Shown here one piece after another: positions 33,448 to 42,842 of a DNA stretch of 64,000 nt (position 1 is its first letter; the number at the start of each line of letters is the position of its first letter). The notes under the pieces are model-generated. The model did no database searches. It was given only the letters and a program-made list of their open reading frames with translations, and had not been told where the DNA came from. The translations under genes were made by a program, and so were the position numbers. The DNA is taken from positions 81,720-145,719 of the forward strand of contig CAJTVY010000003.1 of NCBI GenBank assembly GCA_910579925.1, read 5' to 3'. The stretch comes from an uncultured Dorea sp. Lineage in GTDB: Bacteria > Bacillota > Clostridia > Lachnospirales > Lachnospiraceae.

Positions 33448-34542
33448 ATGAGGATTCTACAGATTGGTATGTCGCCCTTATTAGGCGGCGTCGAAAGTTT
33501 TATTATCAATTATATGGAAAGATTGAAAAAGTATGATATATTTTTCGATTTTATTTCAATGTATGACAGAATTGCGTATGAAGATCAGATTATAAAAGCC
33601 GGTGGAAAAATTTATCATGTCTCTCATGTAAAACGTTATCCGGTTTCCTTTTATAAGCAGTTATCGGAGATTTCAAAAAAATATAGGATTGTACATATTA
33701 ATATGCTTTCTGCGGCCAATAGTCTGCCGGTATATGCCTGTTATCGCTCGAAAGTAAAGAATATATTAATTCATTCTCATAATTCTAAAACAGAAAGAAT
33801 AGACAGATATATTTTACATTATATTAATAAATGTATGATGGACAGATTGCCGTTAAGAAGACTGGCATGTAGTGATGTGGCGGCAAAATGGATGTTTTCT
33901 GACAAGATTATAAAAAATAAAGACTACAAAATTATTCATAATGCAATAAATTTTGAAAAATTTAGATATCATCCTGAGTTCAGAGCCCAGATCAGAGAAG
34001 AATTTGGCATATCTGAAAATACGTTACTAATCGGAAGTATAGGCCATCTTACCATGCAGAAAAATCCTTTTTTTCTTATATCATTATTTAAGGAGATAAC
34101 AAAATTACGGGATAATGTAAAACTGATTCTTGTCGGAGACGGTGATCTGACTGATAAAATAAAAGAAAGCATCTGGAAGTGTGGAATAGAAGATAAGGTT
34201 GTATTTGCAGGAATCAGATATGATGTAAATAAGTTCTACTCTGCAATTGATGTTTGCTGTATGACATCGTTATATGAAGGGTTAAGTTTTACGGCCATAG
34301 AAGCGCAGGCATCAGGAGTTCAATGTTTTTTCTCGTCTGGAATGTCCAGAGAAACATTAATTACTCCTAAAACAGAGTTCTTAAATCTGAATAACCCAAA
34401 AGAATGGGCTATGAAAATAGTAAAATCTTCATGTAACAGAGAAAAAGAGGCGGAAATGTTTGTAAGAAGCAGAGGATTCGATATTGAACTGGAAGCAGAA
34501 AGGATGGCTGCGTATTATAAATCATTGTATAAAGGTGTGTAA
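33448..34542 (+). CDS. Glycosyltransferase family 4 (GT-B)
   Basis: A 364-residue GT-B transferase. The N-terminal loop MSPLLGGVESFIINYMERL binds acceptor; the C-terminal half has IGSIGHLTMQKNPFFLISLF, LILVGDGDLTDKIKE and the donor-binding E-x7-E motif in SLYEGLSFTAIEAQASG. Probably adds one sugar of the repeat unit at the inner membrane face. The next gene starts one base after its stop. Confidence 0.92.
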   Translation: MRILQIGMSPLLGGVESFIINYMERLKKYDIFFDFISMYDRIAYEDQIIKAGGKIYHVSHVKRYPVSFYKQLSEISKKYRIVHINMLSAANSLPVYACYRSKVKNILIHSHNSKTERIDRYILHYINKCMMDRLPLRRLACSDVAAKWMFSDKIIKNKDYKIIHNAINFEKFRYHPEFRAQIREEFGISENTLLIGSIGHLTMQKNPFFLISLFKEITKLRDNVKLILVGDGDLTDKIKESIWKCGIEDKVVFAGIRYDVNKFYSAIDVCCMTSLYEGLSFTAIEAQASGVQCFFSSGMSRETLITPKTEFLNLNNPKEWAMKIVKSSCNREKEAEMFVRSRGFDIELEAERMAAYYKSLYKGV

Positions 34543-34543
34543 A

Positions 34544-35659
34544 ATGAAATTGTTATGTATCATAGGTGATCTGGATATTGGGGGAGCAGAAACTTTTTTA
34601 ATGAAAGTTTACCGGAATTTAGACAGAACAAAATATCAGATGGATTTTCTTTTATTTACAAGCAGGGAATGTGAATATAACAAAGAAGTAAAGTTATCCG
34701 GCGGAAGGATCTATGTAGCAACAACTAAAGAAACAGATCCTTTCAGAAGTTTTTCAGATATTTATAGAATTGTTAAAGAAAATAAATATCAGAATGTTCT
34801 GAAGGTTTCAGAATATTCCATTGGAGCTCTTGACCTGCTTGCGGCTAAACTTGCCGGAGCCAGGATACGGGCATTCAGATCGACGAATGGAGGATCTCTT
34901 GAAAGTAAGAAAAGGATTCTGATTCATAAGAGCTTTATTCCTTTTGCAAACATGATTAGTACGTCGCTGATAGCGCCGTCATCCGATGCGGCAAAGTTTA
35001 CATTTGGAAATAGAGCTGTAAGAAACAACAAGGTTCATTACTTAAATAACGGTCTGCTGCTGGAACAATATATTACGAATATAGATTTTCAAACAGATTT
35101 GCAAAAAGAATTGGGCCTGGCAGGGAAATATGTTGTTGGGCATATAGGAAGATTTAGTGAACAAAAAAATCATAGATTTTTAGTCAGTATTTTTTATGAA
35201 TTGAAAAAAACAATATCAAACGCAGTATTAGTTCTGGTGGGAGACGGGGAATTAAAAGAAGAGATTGAAGAAAAAATAAATGGATTGGAAATACAGGATG
35301 ACGTTTTGTTTTTAGGACTAAGAAGAGATATACCACAATTATTGAGTATAATGGATGTTATGGTATTTCCGTCACTTTACGAAGGAATGCCGAATGCCGT
35401 TATAGAAGCGCAGGCATCCGGTCTGCCCTGCGTTGTTTCCGATCGTATCACCCGGGAAGCTGACATCACTGGAATTGTCAGTTATGTGAGTCTGGATGAC
35501 AGTATCCAGAGCTGGATAAGCTGCATAAAAAATACAAAGAAAAAAAGTATAGATGAATGCCACTATTTATTAAAGAAAAGAGGATACGATCTGGCAGATG
35601 TATGTCAAAGGTTTATTAAATTAACCTATGGAGAAAAAAATGCAAAAGGAATACATTAA
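34544..35659 (+). CDS. Glycosyltransferase family 4 (GT-B)
   Basis: A 371-residue GT-B transferase beginning MKLLCIIGDLDIGGAETFLM. Donor-site motifs are VVGHIGRFSEQKNHRFLVSI, VLVGDGELKEEIEE and SLYEGMPNAVIEAQASG. It is the closest relative in the cluster to the enzyme encoded just upstream. It ends 32 bases inside the following polymerase gene. Confidence 0.92.
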   Translation: MKLLCIIGDLDIGGAETFLMKVYRNLDRTKYQMDFLLFTSRECEYNKEVKLSGGRIYVATTKETDPFRSFSDIYRIVKENKYQNVLKVSEYSIGALDLLAAKLAGARIRAFRSTNGGSLESKKRILIHKSFIPFANMISTSLIAPSSDAAKFTFGNRAVRNNKVHYLNNGLLLEQYITNIDFQTDLQKELGLAGKYVVGHIGRFSEQKNHRFLVSIFYELKKTISNAVLVLVGDGELKEEIEEKINGLEIQDDVLFLGLRRDIPQLLSIMDVMVFPSLYEGMPNAVIEAQASGLPCVVSDRITREADITGIVSYVSLDDSIQSWISCIKNTKKKSIDECHYLLKKRGYDLADVCQRFIKLTYGEKNAKGIH

Positions 35660-36836
35660 AAATGAAATTACATATGCATTCGCTGTGATAGCTATCATTT
35701 CCAGTTATATGTTTGCTGCTGTAAGTAATAATGCAGTCATTGTTTTATGTATCGTAATTATCGGATACTTTTGTAAATATATAAAAACGAATCATTTGTT
35801 CATTACTCTGGACAAAGGTTACTTTCTGCTGCTGCTTTTTTGTATTTTCTGTTTTATATCTTCTTCCTGGTCTGTTCAGCCGGCGTATGCATACAATGCA
35901 GCTTTTTCGTATGGATCATGTATAATGATTGCTATTTTTTTATGTGAAATTTTTAAAAATGATAAAAGTGCGTTCAATGCATTATATATTGCTGGAATTG
36001 TTGTCGGTATATTAACGGTTGTATTATATGGACCTTCTCTGGTAATAAAATCCATTTTAGGTATAAGCAGAATAGAGAATACTTTCTGTAATGTAAATTT
36101 ATTGGGAATATTATTTGCATATACCATTCTCATTGCATTTTATAAAATGCTTCATAAGAAGAGCGGATTCTATATTCCGGTCATGTTAGCAGAGTTAGCT
36201 TTGATTTTGGCAACACAGAGCCGAAAGGCTTTAATTGTTGTCGTTATGGGGATTGTTGGAATCTATTTCTTATATACACAAAAAAGAATATCAGTTATTT
36301 CACTGATCAGATTAATCATCATCATAGGAATTGTAATGCTTATGATGATTTATTTAAGTAAGTTTACGGCATTTAGCGCCGTAAAGGAAAGATTTGAAGG
36401 GTTATATGCAATGTTTACCGGAGTAGGAACCCTTGACGGATCTTCAATGTTAAGAAAACTATATATAGAAATCAGTATGGAACAGTTCTGGCAGCATCCG
36501 ATACTGGGCATTGGAATGGATAATGCCAGAACGGCTATTGTACAGTCGACATACAGACATAATACATATACCCATTGTAATTATGTAGAAATGCTTTGCG
36601 ATGGCGGGGTAATTGGATTCGTTTTGTACTATTCATTTCACTGTTACCTTTTCATCTGCTTTATCAAGAGAAGAGAAAACTGGACTGTATACTCAAGATT
36701 GTGTCTGGGTTTTCTTCTTATGATTATTATCCTGGATTATGGAATGGTTTCCTATACAGAAAAGACAAATTGGATATGTATGGTTCCCGTCATAGTAGAA
36801 AGCTGGCATTTGAAAAGAAGAGAAAAGGAAAGATAA
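35628..36836 (+). CDS. O-antigen/capsule polymerase-like membrane protein (Wzy)
   Basis: A 402-residue protein with about 10-12 membrane spans. A large extracytoplasmic loop near residues 250-310 carries the O-antigen-ligase family pattern (GSSMLRKLYIEISMEQFWQH, PILGIGMDNARTA, YRHNTYTHCNYVEMLCDGG). The His/Arg-rich NxHxxY/E-type loop is typical of Wzy/WaaL enzymes. It should join repeat units outside the membrane, together with the Wzx flippase at 43699. It overlaps the previous gene by 32 bases. Confidence 0.88.
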   Translation: MEKKMQKEYIKNEITYAFAVIAIISSYMFAAVSNNAVIVLCIVIIGYFCKYIKTNHLFITLDKGYFLLLLFCIFCFISSSWSVQPAYAYNAAFSYGSCIMIAIFLCEIFKNDKSAFNALYIAGIVVGILTVVLYGPSLVIKSILGISRIENTFCNVNLLGILFAYTILIAFYKMLHKKSGFYIPVMLAELALILATQSRKALIVVVMGIVGIYFLYTQKRISVISLIRLIIIIGIVMLMMIYLSKFTAFSAVKERFEGLYAMFTGVGTLDGSSMLRKLYIEISMEQFWQHPILGIGMDNARTAIVQSTYRHNTYTHCNYVEMLCDGGVIGFVLYYSFHCYLFICFIKRRENWTVYSRLCLGFLLMIIILDYGMVSYTEKTNWICMVPVIVESWHLKRREKER

Positions 36837-36841
36837 ATAGT

Positions 36842-37759
36842 ATGGATATTGAAAGAATGATAAATTTTATAAAAAGATTTCTGACAAAAAAGGATTACAG
36901 GTTTGCCTTTTTAGCCGGTTATGGATTTTATAAAAATATTCCTGATGATATTTATCTTATGCGTATGTATCATGGCATTCTTGGATATGAGCTGAATCTG
37001 GATCATCCGCAGAAATTTAATGAAAAAATGCAATGGCTGAAATTATATGACAGAAATGAAAATTATGTCACAATGGTAGATAAATTCAGGGTAAAAGAAT
37101 ATGTTGAGAATAAAATTGGAATCGAATATATTATTCCTACTATTGGAGTATGGAAAAGTGCAGATGAAATAAAATTAGACGAATTACCGAATCAGTTTGT
37201 TCTCAAGGTAACCCATGATTCGGGGGGACTCGTTATCTGTAAAAATAAAAAGCTTCTGAACTGGAATAAAGAAAAAAAGAAACTGAATAAGAGTCTGAAA
37301 CGGGATTACTATATTTTTCAGCGGGAATGGCCATATAAAAATGTCCAGAGAAGAATTATTGCGGAAAAATATCTGGAAAATGACGGAGAGGATCTGACAG
37401 ACTATAAATTTATGTGCTTTGGAGGAAAAGTAAAATGTATATTCACCTGTTCGGATCGGTTTTCAAAGAGTGGATTAAAAGTTACTTTTTATGATCTGGA
37501 TTGGAATATTCTGCCTTTTGAACGCCATTATCCGGCTAGAAAAGAACCAGAGAAAAAACCAATTTCGTTGAACCTTATGATTCGACTTGCCGAAACGCTT
37601 GCTGAAGGAATCCCATTCGTAAGAATCGATTTTTATGAAGTAGATGAGAAGCCATATTTTGGAGAAATAACTTTTTTTCCAGGAAGTGGATTTGAAGAAT
37701 TTACACCTGAAGAATGGGATGATAAGTTAGGAAAATGGATCAGATTACCCAGGAAATAA
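36842..37759 (+). CDS. TupA-like ATP-grasp protein
   Basis: A 305-residue protein of the TupA-like ATP-grasp group, found in surface polymer clusters and named after a Bacillus teichuronopeptide gene. Diagnostic parts are LNLDHPQKFNEKMQWLKLYD, FVLKVTHDSGGLVICKNK (ATP-lid Lys) and FVRIDFYEVDEKPYFGEITF (metal-binding Asp/Glu near the end). ATP-grasp enzymes form amide or similar bonds using ATP, so it may attach an amino acid or similar group to the glycan; activity of this group is not proven. The start at 36842 follows AAAAGGAAAG. Confidence 0.85.
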   Translation: MDIERMINFIKRFLTKKDYRFAFLAGYGFYKNIPDDIYLMRMYHGILGYELNLDHPQKFNEKMQWLKLYDRNENYVTMVDKFRVKEYVENKIGIEYIIPTIGVWKSADEIKLDELPNQFVLKVTHDSGGLVICKNKKLLNWNKEKKKLNKSLKRDYYIFQREWPYKNVQRRIIAEKYLENDGEDLTDYKFMCFGGKVKCIFTCSDRFSKSGLKVTFYDLDWNILPFERHYPARKEPEKKPISLNLMIRLAETLAEGIPFVRIDFYEVDEKPYFGEITFFPGSGFEEFTPEEWDDKLGKWIRLPRK

Positions 37760-37771
37760 GGAGAAAATGGG

Positions 37772-38929
37772 ATGAGCATACTAATAGGAGCGGATTTCGT
37801 TCCAACAGATACGAATGAAGAATATTTTATGAGAGCAGACAAAGAATATGTCTTAGGAGACCGGTTATGTAAAATATTTGAGGAAGCCGATTTCAGGATC
37901 ATTAACCTTGAAACACCACTTGCAAATGATCCAACCCCGATTCAAAAGTATGGTCCATGCCTTATTGCAGATCCGAGGAGCGTAAATCTGTTCAAATCTG
38001 TTAAAGTTAATTTATGTACTTTGGCGAATAATCATATTATGGATCAGGGAAAAAGGGGTTATTATTCTACTATTAAAACATTGTGTGAAAATCAGATAGA
38101 ATATGTCGGGTGTGGAAAAAATCAGATTGAAGCTTCAAGTCCATTTTGTTTTGAATTTGTTGGAAAAAAAATTGGCGTATACGCCTGCAGTGAACATGAA
38201 TTTTCCATAGCAGACCTAAAGAGGCCGGGAGCAAATGGTTTTAACCCGACAGAGTCGTTTGCTCATATTAAAAGCTTAAAGAAAATAACGGATTATATTC
38301 TTGTATTGTACCACGGAGGAAAGGAACATTATAGATATCCGTCTCCTGGTCTGCAGATAACTTGCAGAAATTTTATAGATTCAGGAGCGAATCTTGTTGT
38401 ATGCCAGCATAGTCATTGTATCGGTTGTAAAGAGCAATACCATTCCGGAACAATTGTGTATGGTCAGGGAAACCTTCTGTTTGACAGAAGTAATAGTGAC
38501 TTTTGGAAAACAGGATTATTGATTAGAATTTGCGACGATTTTTCGATAGATTATATTCCTGTTAAAAAAATTGATAATAAAATCAGGATTGCGGAAGATA
38601 ACGAGAAAAATCAGATTTTAGATGGTTTTTATAAAAGATCTGAACAGATCAAGGAAGAAGGTTTTATTAATAAAAGCTATACAAAATTTTCCATACAATG
38701 TATCAATGATTATTTGTGGGTTATGAGCGGAGCCAGCAACTGTCTGCTCTTAAGAATGATAAATAAATTATCTAAGTATAGATTTTATAAACTCTATGTA
38801 CATTATAAGTACTCCGATGAAAGATTAATGGCATTGCTTAACTATCTTGAATGTGAAGCTCACAGGGAATTGATTATTGAGGGATTGAAGAATTATAATG
38901 AGGAAGAACGTATTAATGATTTCATGTGA
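37772..38929 (+). CDS. CapA family metallophosphatase-like protein
   Basis: A 385-residue protein of the CapA/PgsA family (calcineurin-like fold). Motifs: ADFVPT, INLETPLAN, LCTLANNHIMDQG, VLYHGGKEHY, VVCQHSHCIG and YGQGNLLFD, which carry the expected Asp/His/Asn metal ligands. CapA is needed for poly-gamma-glutamate capsule in Bacillus, but many relatives occur in polysaccharide clusters with unknown roles. No signal peptide or membrane anchor is seen here. Overlaps the next gene by 32 bases. Confidence 0.85.
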   Translation: MSILIGADFVPTDTNEEYFMRADKEYVLGDRLCKIFEEADFRIINLETPLANDPTPIQKYGPCLIADPRSVNLFKSVKVNLCTLANNHIMDQGKRGYYSTIKTLCENQIEYVGCGKNQIEASSPFCFEFVGKKIGVYACSEHEFSIADLKRPGANGFNPTESFAHIKSLKKITDYILVLYHGGKEHYRYPSPGLQITCRNFIDSGANLVVCQHSHCIGCKEQYHSGTIVYGQGNLLFDRSNSDFWKTGLLIRICDDFSIDYIPVKKIDNKIRIAEDNEKNQILDGFYKRSEQIKEEGFINKSYTKFSIQCINDYLWVMSGASNCLLLRMINKLSKYRFYKLYVHYKYSDERLMALLNYLECEAHRELIIEGLKNYNEEERINDFM

Positions 38930-40037
38930 AGGTCTAGGCAATGGAGGAGTCCAGGCAGTCATGATGGGAATCGTCAGAAATTTATCAGATGAATTTTTAT
39001 TTGATATGCTTTTATTCACATCAGAAAAGAGGTTTTATGATGATGAATTTTTAAGTTATGGAGGAAAAATTCATAGACTTCCACGGTATGAAGGAAAAAA
39101 TAGGCTTAGAAAGAGAGTGGATTATTATGTTCGTGGAAGGAATGTGTATAGGAATGTATTGAAATTATTAAAAAATAATTCATATGACATTATTCACTGT
39201 AATGATGAGTTTGAAAGCGCAGTTATTGCTAAGGCTGCTTATGAAGCGGGAATAGAGAACAGAATCGTTCATACGCATATTATTTCTGAAAAATCAAATA
39301 TGATAGCGGCAGTCATAAATAGTAAACGTAGAAAGCAGATCAGCAGGTATGCAACGATCCGGGTGGGATGTTCATATGAATCATGCAGATCCTTTTTTTC
39401 TCGTCATGATCGTGCATTTATTGTTAATAATTTTTATGATGACAGAAAATTTTATTTTAAAGAACGGGATAAAGAAGAATCCACGATATTTCGAATTCTT
39501 CAGATTGGGAGTTTTAGCGATATAAAGAATCAGATGTTTTCTTTAGAAATTATTAATAGAATCAGGCGGGAATATCCAGAAGCAGTCTTAACATTTGTGG
39601 GGTATTCAATGGATCAGTATGAGAATAAAATATATAAAAAGATTGATCAATATGGCCTGAAAAATAATGTTGAATTTTATCCGGGTGATGCAGATACATT
39701 GACATTATTGTCAAGGACTGATGCTTTTTTGCTTCCTTCTTTATATGAAGGATTTGGAATTGTACTTATTGAAGCACAGGCTGTGGGGGTTACCTGTTAT
39801 GCGTCAGATATGGTTCCAGGAGAAACTGATTGCGGCGGTGTGAATTTTTTAAATTTGCAGGACGACGCCGGAGTGTGGGCAGAAAAGATGATATATGATT
39901 ATAAGAAATCTGGCGGCAGGCATAGAAAATATGATGTTTCAAGATTTTCTCAATCAAATATTATGAATATATATAAAAAAATTTATAAAGGAGAGAAGCT
40001 TGAAGATTGGAATTCTGACATTTCACAGAGCAATTAA
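38898..40037 (+). CDS. Glycosyltransferase family 4 (GT-B)
   Basis: A 379-residue GT-B transferase with CEGLGNGGVQAVMMGIVRNL near the N-terminus, LQIGSFSDIKNQMFSLEI mid-protein, and the donor motif SLYEGFGIVLIEAQAVG near residue 288. Its AGGAAG-type ribosome site lies inside the end of the CapA-like gene, and its last 38 bases overlap the pyruvyl transferase gene, so expression is tightly coupled. Confidence 0.92.
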   Translation: MRKNVLMISCEGLGNGGVQAVMMGIVRNLSDEFLFDMLLFTSEKRFYDDEFLSYGGKIHRLPRYEGKNRLRKRVDYYVRGRNVYRNVLKLLKNNSYDIIHCNDEFESAVIAKAAYEAGIENRIVHTHIISEKSNMIAAVINSKRRKQISRYATIRVGCSYESCRSFFSRHDRAFIVNNFYDDRKFYFKERDKEESTIFRILQIGSFSDIKNQMFSLEIINRIRREYPEAVLTFVGYSMDQYENKIYKKIDQYGLKNNVEFYPGDADTLTLLSRTDAFLLPSLYEGFGIVLIEAQAVGVTCYASDMVPGETDCGGVNFLNLQDDAGVWAEKMIYDYKKSGGRHRKYDVSRFSQSNIMNIYKKIYKGEKLEDWNSDISQSN

Positions 40038-41106
40038 TTTTGGGGCTGTTTTACAGGCATCTGCGTTCGTGGAATTTATACAAAAACAAGGACAGGAATG
40101 CGAAATCATTGATTTTATTCCTAATAATGAAGTTCCTAAAAGCAGCAAGATTCTGAGAATATTACATTACATAAAATTTATGTTCACGTTGCCAAAATCA
40201 TTAAAGACGTTAAAAAAGGAAAGAAGATTTGTAATATTCAGAGAAAAATATTGTAAATTATCAGAAAAAACCTACTTTGGGGATCAGGATATTCAAAAAG
40301 AAGAGTTCGAATATGATTTGCTGATATCTGGAAGCGATCAGATACTGAATATGACATTAACCGGGAATTCCACTGCGTTTTATCTGGATTTTGCCAGGAA
40401 CATTGAGAAGATCTCTTATGCTTCCAGTTTCGGGAGAAATAACATCTCAGAAGAAGAGAGAGTGTGTATAAAAAAGCATTTAGCCAGGTTCTCCGCGATT
40501 TCAGTCAGAGAAAAATCGGCTGGTGAAATTATAGAGAAGATCTGCGGCAGAAAAGCGCCGCTTGTGCTTGATCCGGTCTTTCTTCTTGATAAAGCAAAGT
40601 GGGATGAAAGGTGTAATGAAAATCTGAAACTGCCGGCCAGATATATTTTTGTGTATTCAATGGAAGTTTCAAATGTTTTGGAAAAGGCTGTTTTGAAAGT
40701 CTATGAAAAGGTTCCATTACCGATTATAGTCGTGAGAGGCGGAGGAAGACCTGGCAGAATTTTCGGAGTTGAGGATATGGAATGCGGGCCTGCCGAGTTT
40801 TTGCGATATGTCAGAGATGCGGAAATGGTGATCACTAATTCTTTTCACGGAATAGCAATGTCTCTGATTTATAAAAAGAAATTTCTCTGTATCGCACATT
40901 CTACAAGAAATACCAGAATTGAAAATATAATGGAAATAGCAGAAAAAAAGTGTTATATCCTATATACGACAGATCAGATACAGGATATATATAGTTATGT
41001 TGTTAATATGGATAAGACTATGGAAATATTAGACAGGCTGAGATATGATTCGATTCAATATTTAAAAAATGAAATTACGAAAAATGGAGAAGAAGGAAAT
41101 GAATAA
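40000..41106 (+). CDS. Polysaccharide pyruvyl transferase family protein (CsaB-like)
   Basis: A 368-residue protein of the pyruvyl transferase family, which adds ketal pyruvate from phosphoenolpyruvate to sugars. Motifs: LTFHRAINFGAVLQASAFVE, LLISGSDQILN, LVLDPVFLLD and ITNSFHGIAMSLIY with the catalytic His. Start is a TTG at 40000 preceded by AAAGGAGAGAAGC. Pyruvylated wall glycans are what SLH domains bind, and SLH proteins are encoded at 6619 and 7624; whether this enzyme serves them or only the capsule is open. Confidence 0.9.
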   Translation: MKIGILTFHRAINFGAVLQASAFVEFIQKQGQECEIIDFIPNNEVPKSSKILRILHYIKFMFTLPKSLKTLKKERRFVIFREKYCKLSEKTYFGDQDIQKEEFEYDLLISGSDQILNMTLTGNSTAFYLDFARNIEKISYASSFGRNNISEEERVCIKKHLARFSAISVREKSAGEIIEKICGRKAPLVLDPVFLLDKAKWDERCNENLKLPARYIFVYSMEVSNVLEKAVLKVYEKVPLPIIVVRGGGRPGRIFGVEDMECGPAEFLRYVRDAEMVITNSFHGIAMSLIYKKKFLCIAHSTRNTRIENIMEIAEKKCYILYTTDQIQDIYSYVVNMDKTMEILDRLRYDSIQYLKNEITKNGEEGNE

Positions 41107-42841
41107 AGCATATTCCGACAATAGGACAATACAGATTCTTATCGCCGTTTTAAAAGGACATGGGATTCGAAAAGTAGTGGTATCGCCGGGGACAACTAAT
41201 TTTATGTTTGTTGCAAGTATTCAGAATGACGAATGGTTTGAGATCCGATCGTCAGCAGACGAACGATCAGCAGCATATATTGCATGCGGATGGGCTGCGG
41301 AAACCAGGGAACCGGTTGTTATTTCTTGTACAGGGGCCACTGCCTCAAGAAATTATCTGCCTGCGCTGACAGAGGCATATTATAGAAAGCTGCCGGTTCT
41401 TGCTCTGACATCTATGAACAACAGCGCATTACCAGGGAATAATATACCGCAGATTATTGATTATTCAAAGTTTCCTGCCGATGTAGTAAAAATCTCGGTA
41501 AGTATCAGTGATGTGTATGACGGTGCCAGCGAAAAGAAATGCGTGATACTGGCTAACAAGGCGGTTCTGGAATTATTTCGCACAGGCGGCGGACCTGCTC
41601 ATATTCATTTGATGACAAAGATGAGTGATGAATTTAATACAAAAACGCTTCCTGTATCCCGTATTATAAAACGGTATCAATACGCAGATACGCTGCCGGA
41701 TATCAGTATATACGCTCGAATTGGGATCTATTTAGGCAGTCATGATCCTTTTTCCAAAGAACTGACGGAATATATGGAAGGTTTCTGCAATCAATATCAT
41801 TCTGTTGTGTTATGCGATCACACAAGTAACTATAAAGGGAAACATAGATTTCATAGTTCCTATGTTGCCGCACAGGAATATTTACGGCGGGAGGATTATG
41901 TTTTTGATCTGATCATTGATTTAGGAGAGGTGTCGGGGGATTATTATCAGTTTGATGTGAATGAGGTATGGAGAGTATCGGTAGACGGAGAGATTAAGGA
42001 TAGATTTGGAAAACTAACGAATGTATTTGAAATGGATGAAAAATCTTTTTTTCGGTATTATTCAGCATTAGAAGTGAAGAGAAGAAAAAGAGAAGATATG
42101 TTAAAAAAATTAACGGAAACAGACGAAGGTTTAAGACGGAATACTCCTGATCTGCCCTTTTCAAATATCTGGATTGCTAAGAATTCGTCTATGCTGCTTC
42201 CTATGGGAAGCGTCGTTCATTTTGGAATACTGAATAGTTTAAGAGCATGGAATTTTTTTGAAATTCCAGAAAGCGTGTATTCATATTGTAATGTGGGCGG
42301 ATTTGGCATTGATGGCGGATTATCTTCACTGATTGGTGCATCTTTTGCAGATGACGAAAAACTTTATTTTTGCTTCCTGGGTGATCTGGCTTTTTTTTAT
42401 GATCTGAATGCGATCGGAAACAGACATGTGGGTAATAATGTGAGAATTATGGTCATTAACAATGGTAAAGGAACGGAATTCAGAAATTACAGCCATCCGG
42501 CTGCAGTTATGGGGAACGCTGCAGATGATTATGTAGCGGCTGCAGGACACTATGGGGAAAAGTCGCATTCCTTACTGAGGCATTATGCTGAGGATCTTAA
42601 GTTTCAATATCTTGCGGCAAATAATAAAAACGAGTTTTTAGAAAAGATCAATGTGTTTATGGAACCACGCCTGACAGCGCAGCCGATTCTTATGGAAGTG
42701 TTTACAGATTCGGAGGACGAAAGCAAAGCTTTGAATATGATCAGAACGGTGATTCCTCAGCCAAAGGCGAAAGCATTGCTGAAAAACGCAATTGGAGAAA
42801 AACATTATAAAGCGTTTGCAAAAAAGATGAGGAGAAAGTAA
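41099..42841 (+). CDS. Thiamine-diphosphate enzyme, MenD/acetolactate-synthase-like
   Basis: A 580-residue ThDP enzyme. The N-terminal Pyr domain has VVSPGTTNFMF and the activating Glu in ADERSAAYIACGWA, very like MenD's DERSA motif, then ISCTGATASRNYLPALTEAY. The C-terminal PP domain has GDLAFFYDLNAIG and VINNGKG for ThDP and metal binding. It starts at 41099 with GGAG eight bases upstream. No menaquinone genes are nearby; instead an SDR gene follows by one base. Relatives in surface-glycan clusters may add a two-carbon or longer unit from a 2-oxoacid to a sugar. Function is inferred. Confidence 0.85.
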   Translation: MNKAYSDNRTIQILIAVLKGHGIRKVVVSPGTTNFMFVASIQNDEWFEIRSSADERSAAYIACGWAAETREPVVISCTGATASRNYLPALTEAYYRKLPVLALTSMNNSALPGNNIPQIIDYSKFPADVVKISVSISDVYDGASEKKCVILANKAVLELFRTGGGPAHIHLMTKMSDEFNTKTLPVSRIIKRYQYADTLPDISIYARIGIYLGSHDPFSKELTEYMEGFCNQYHSVVLCDHTSNYKGKHRFHSSYVAAQEYLRREDYVFDLIIDLGEVSGDYYQFDVNEVWRVSVDGEIKDRFGKLTNVFEMDEKSFFRYYSALEVKRRKREDMLKKLTETDEGLRRNTPDLPFSNIWIAKNSSMLLPMGSVVHFGILNSLRAWNFFEIPESVYSYCNVGGFGIDGGLSSLIGASFADDEKLYFCFLGDLAFFYDLNAIGNRHVGNNVRIMVINNGKGTEFRNYSHPAAVMGNAADDYVAAAGHYGEKSHSLLRHYAEDLKFQYLAANNKNEFLEKINVFMEPRLTAQPILMEVFTDSEDESKALNMIRTVIPQPKAKALLKNAIGEKHYKAFAKKMRRK

Positions 42842-42842
42842 C

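Noticed and set aside
41099..42841. Menaquinone biosynthesis MenD
   Set aside because: The motif resembles MenD, but no menF/menH/menC/menB genes are near and the gene sits deep in a glycan operon.
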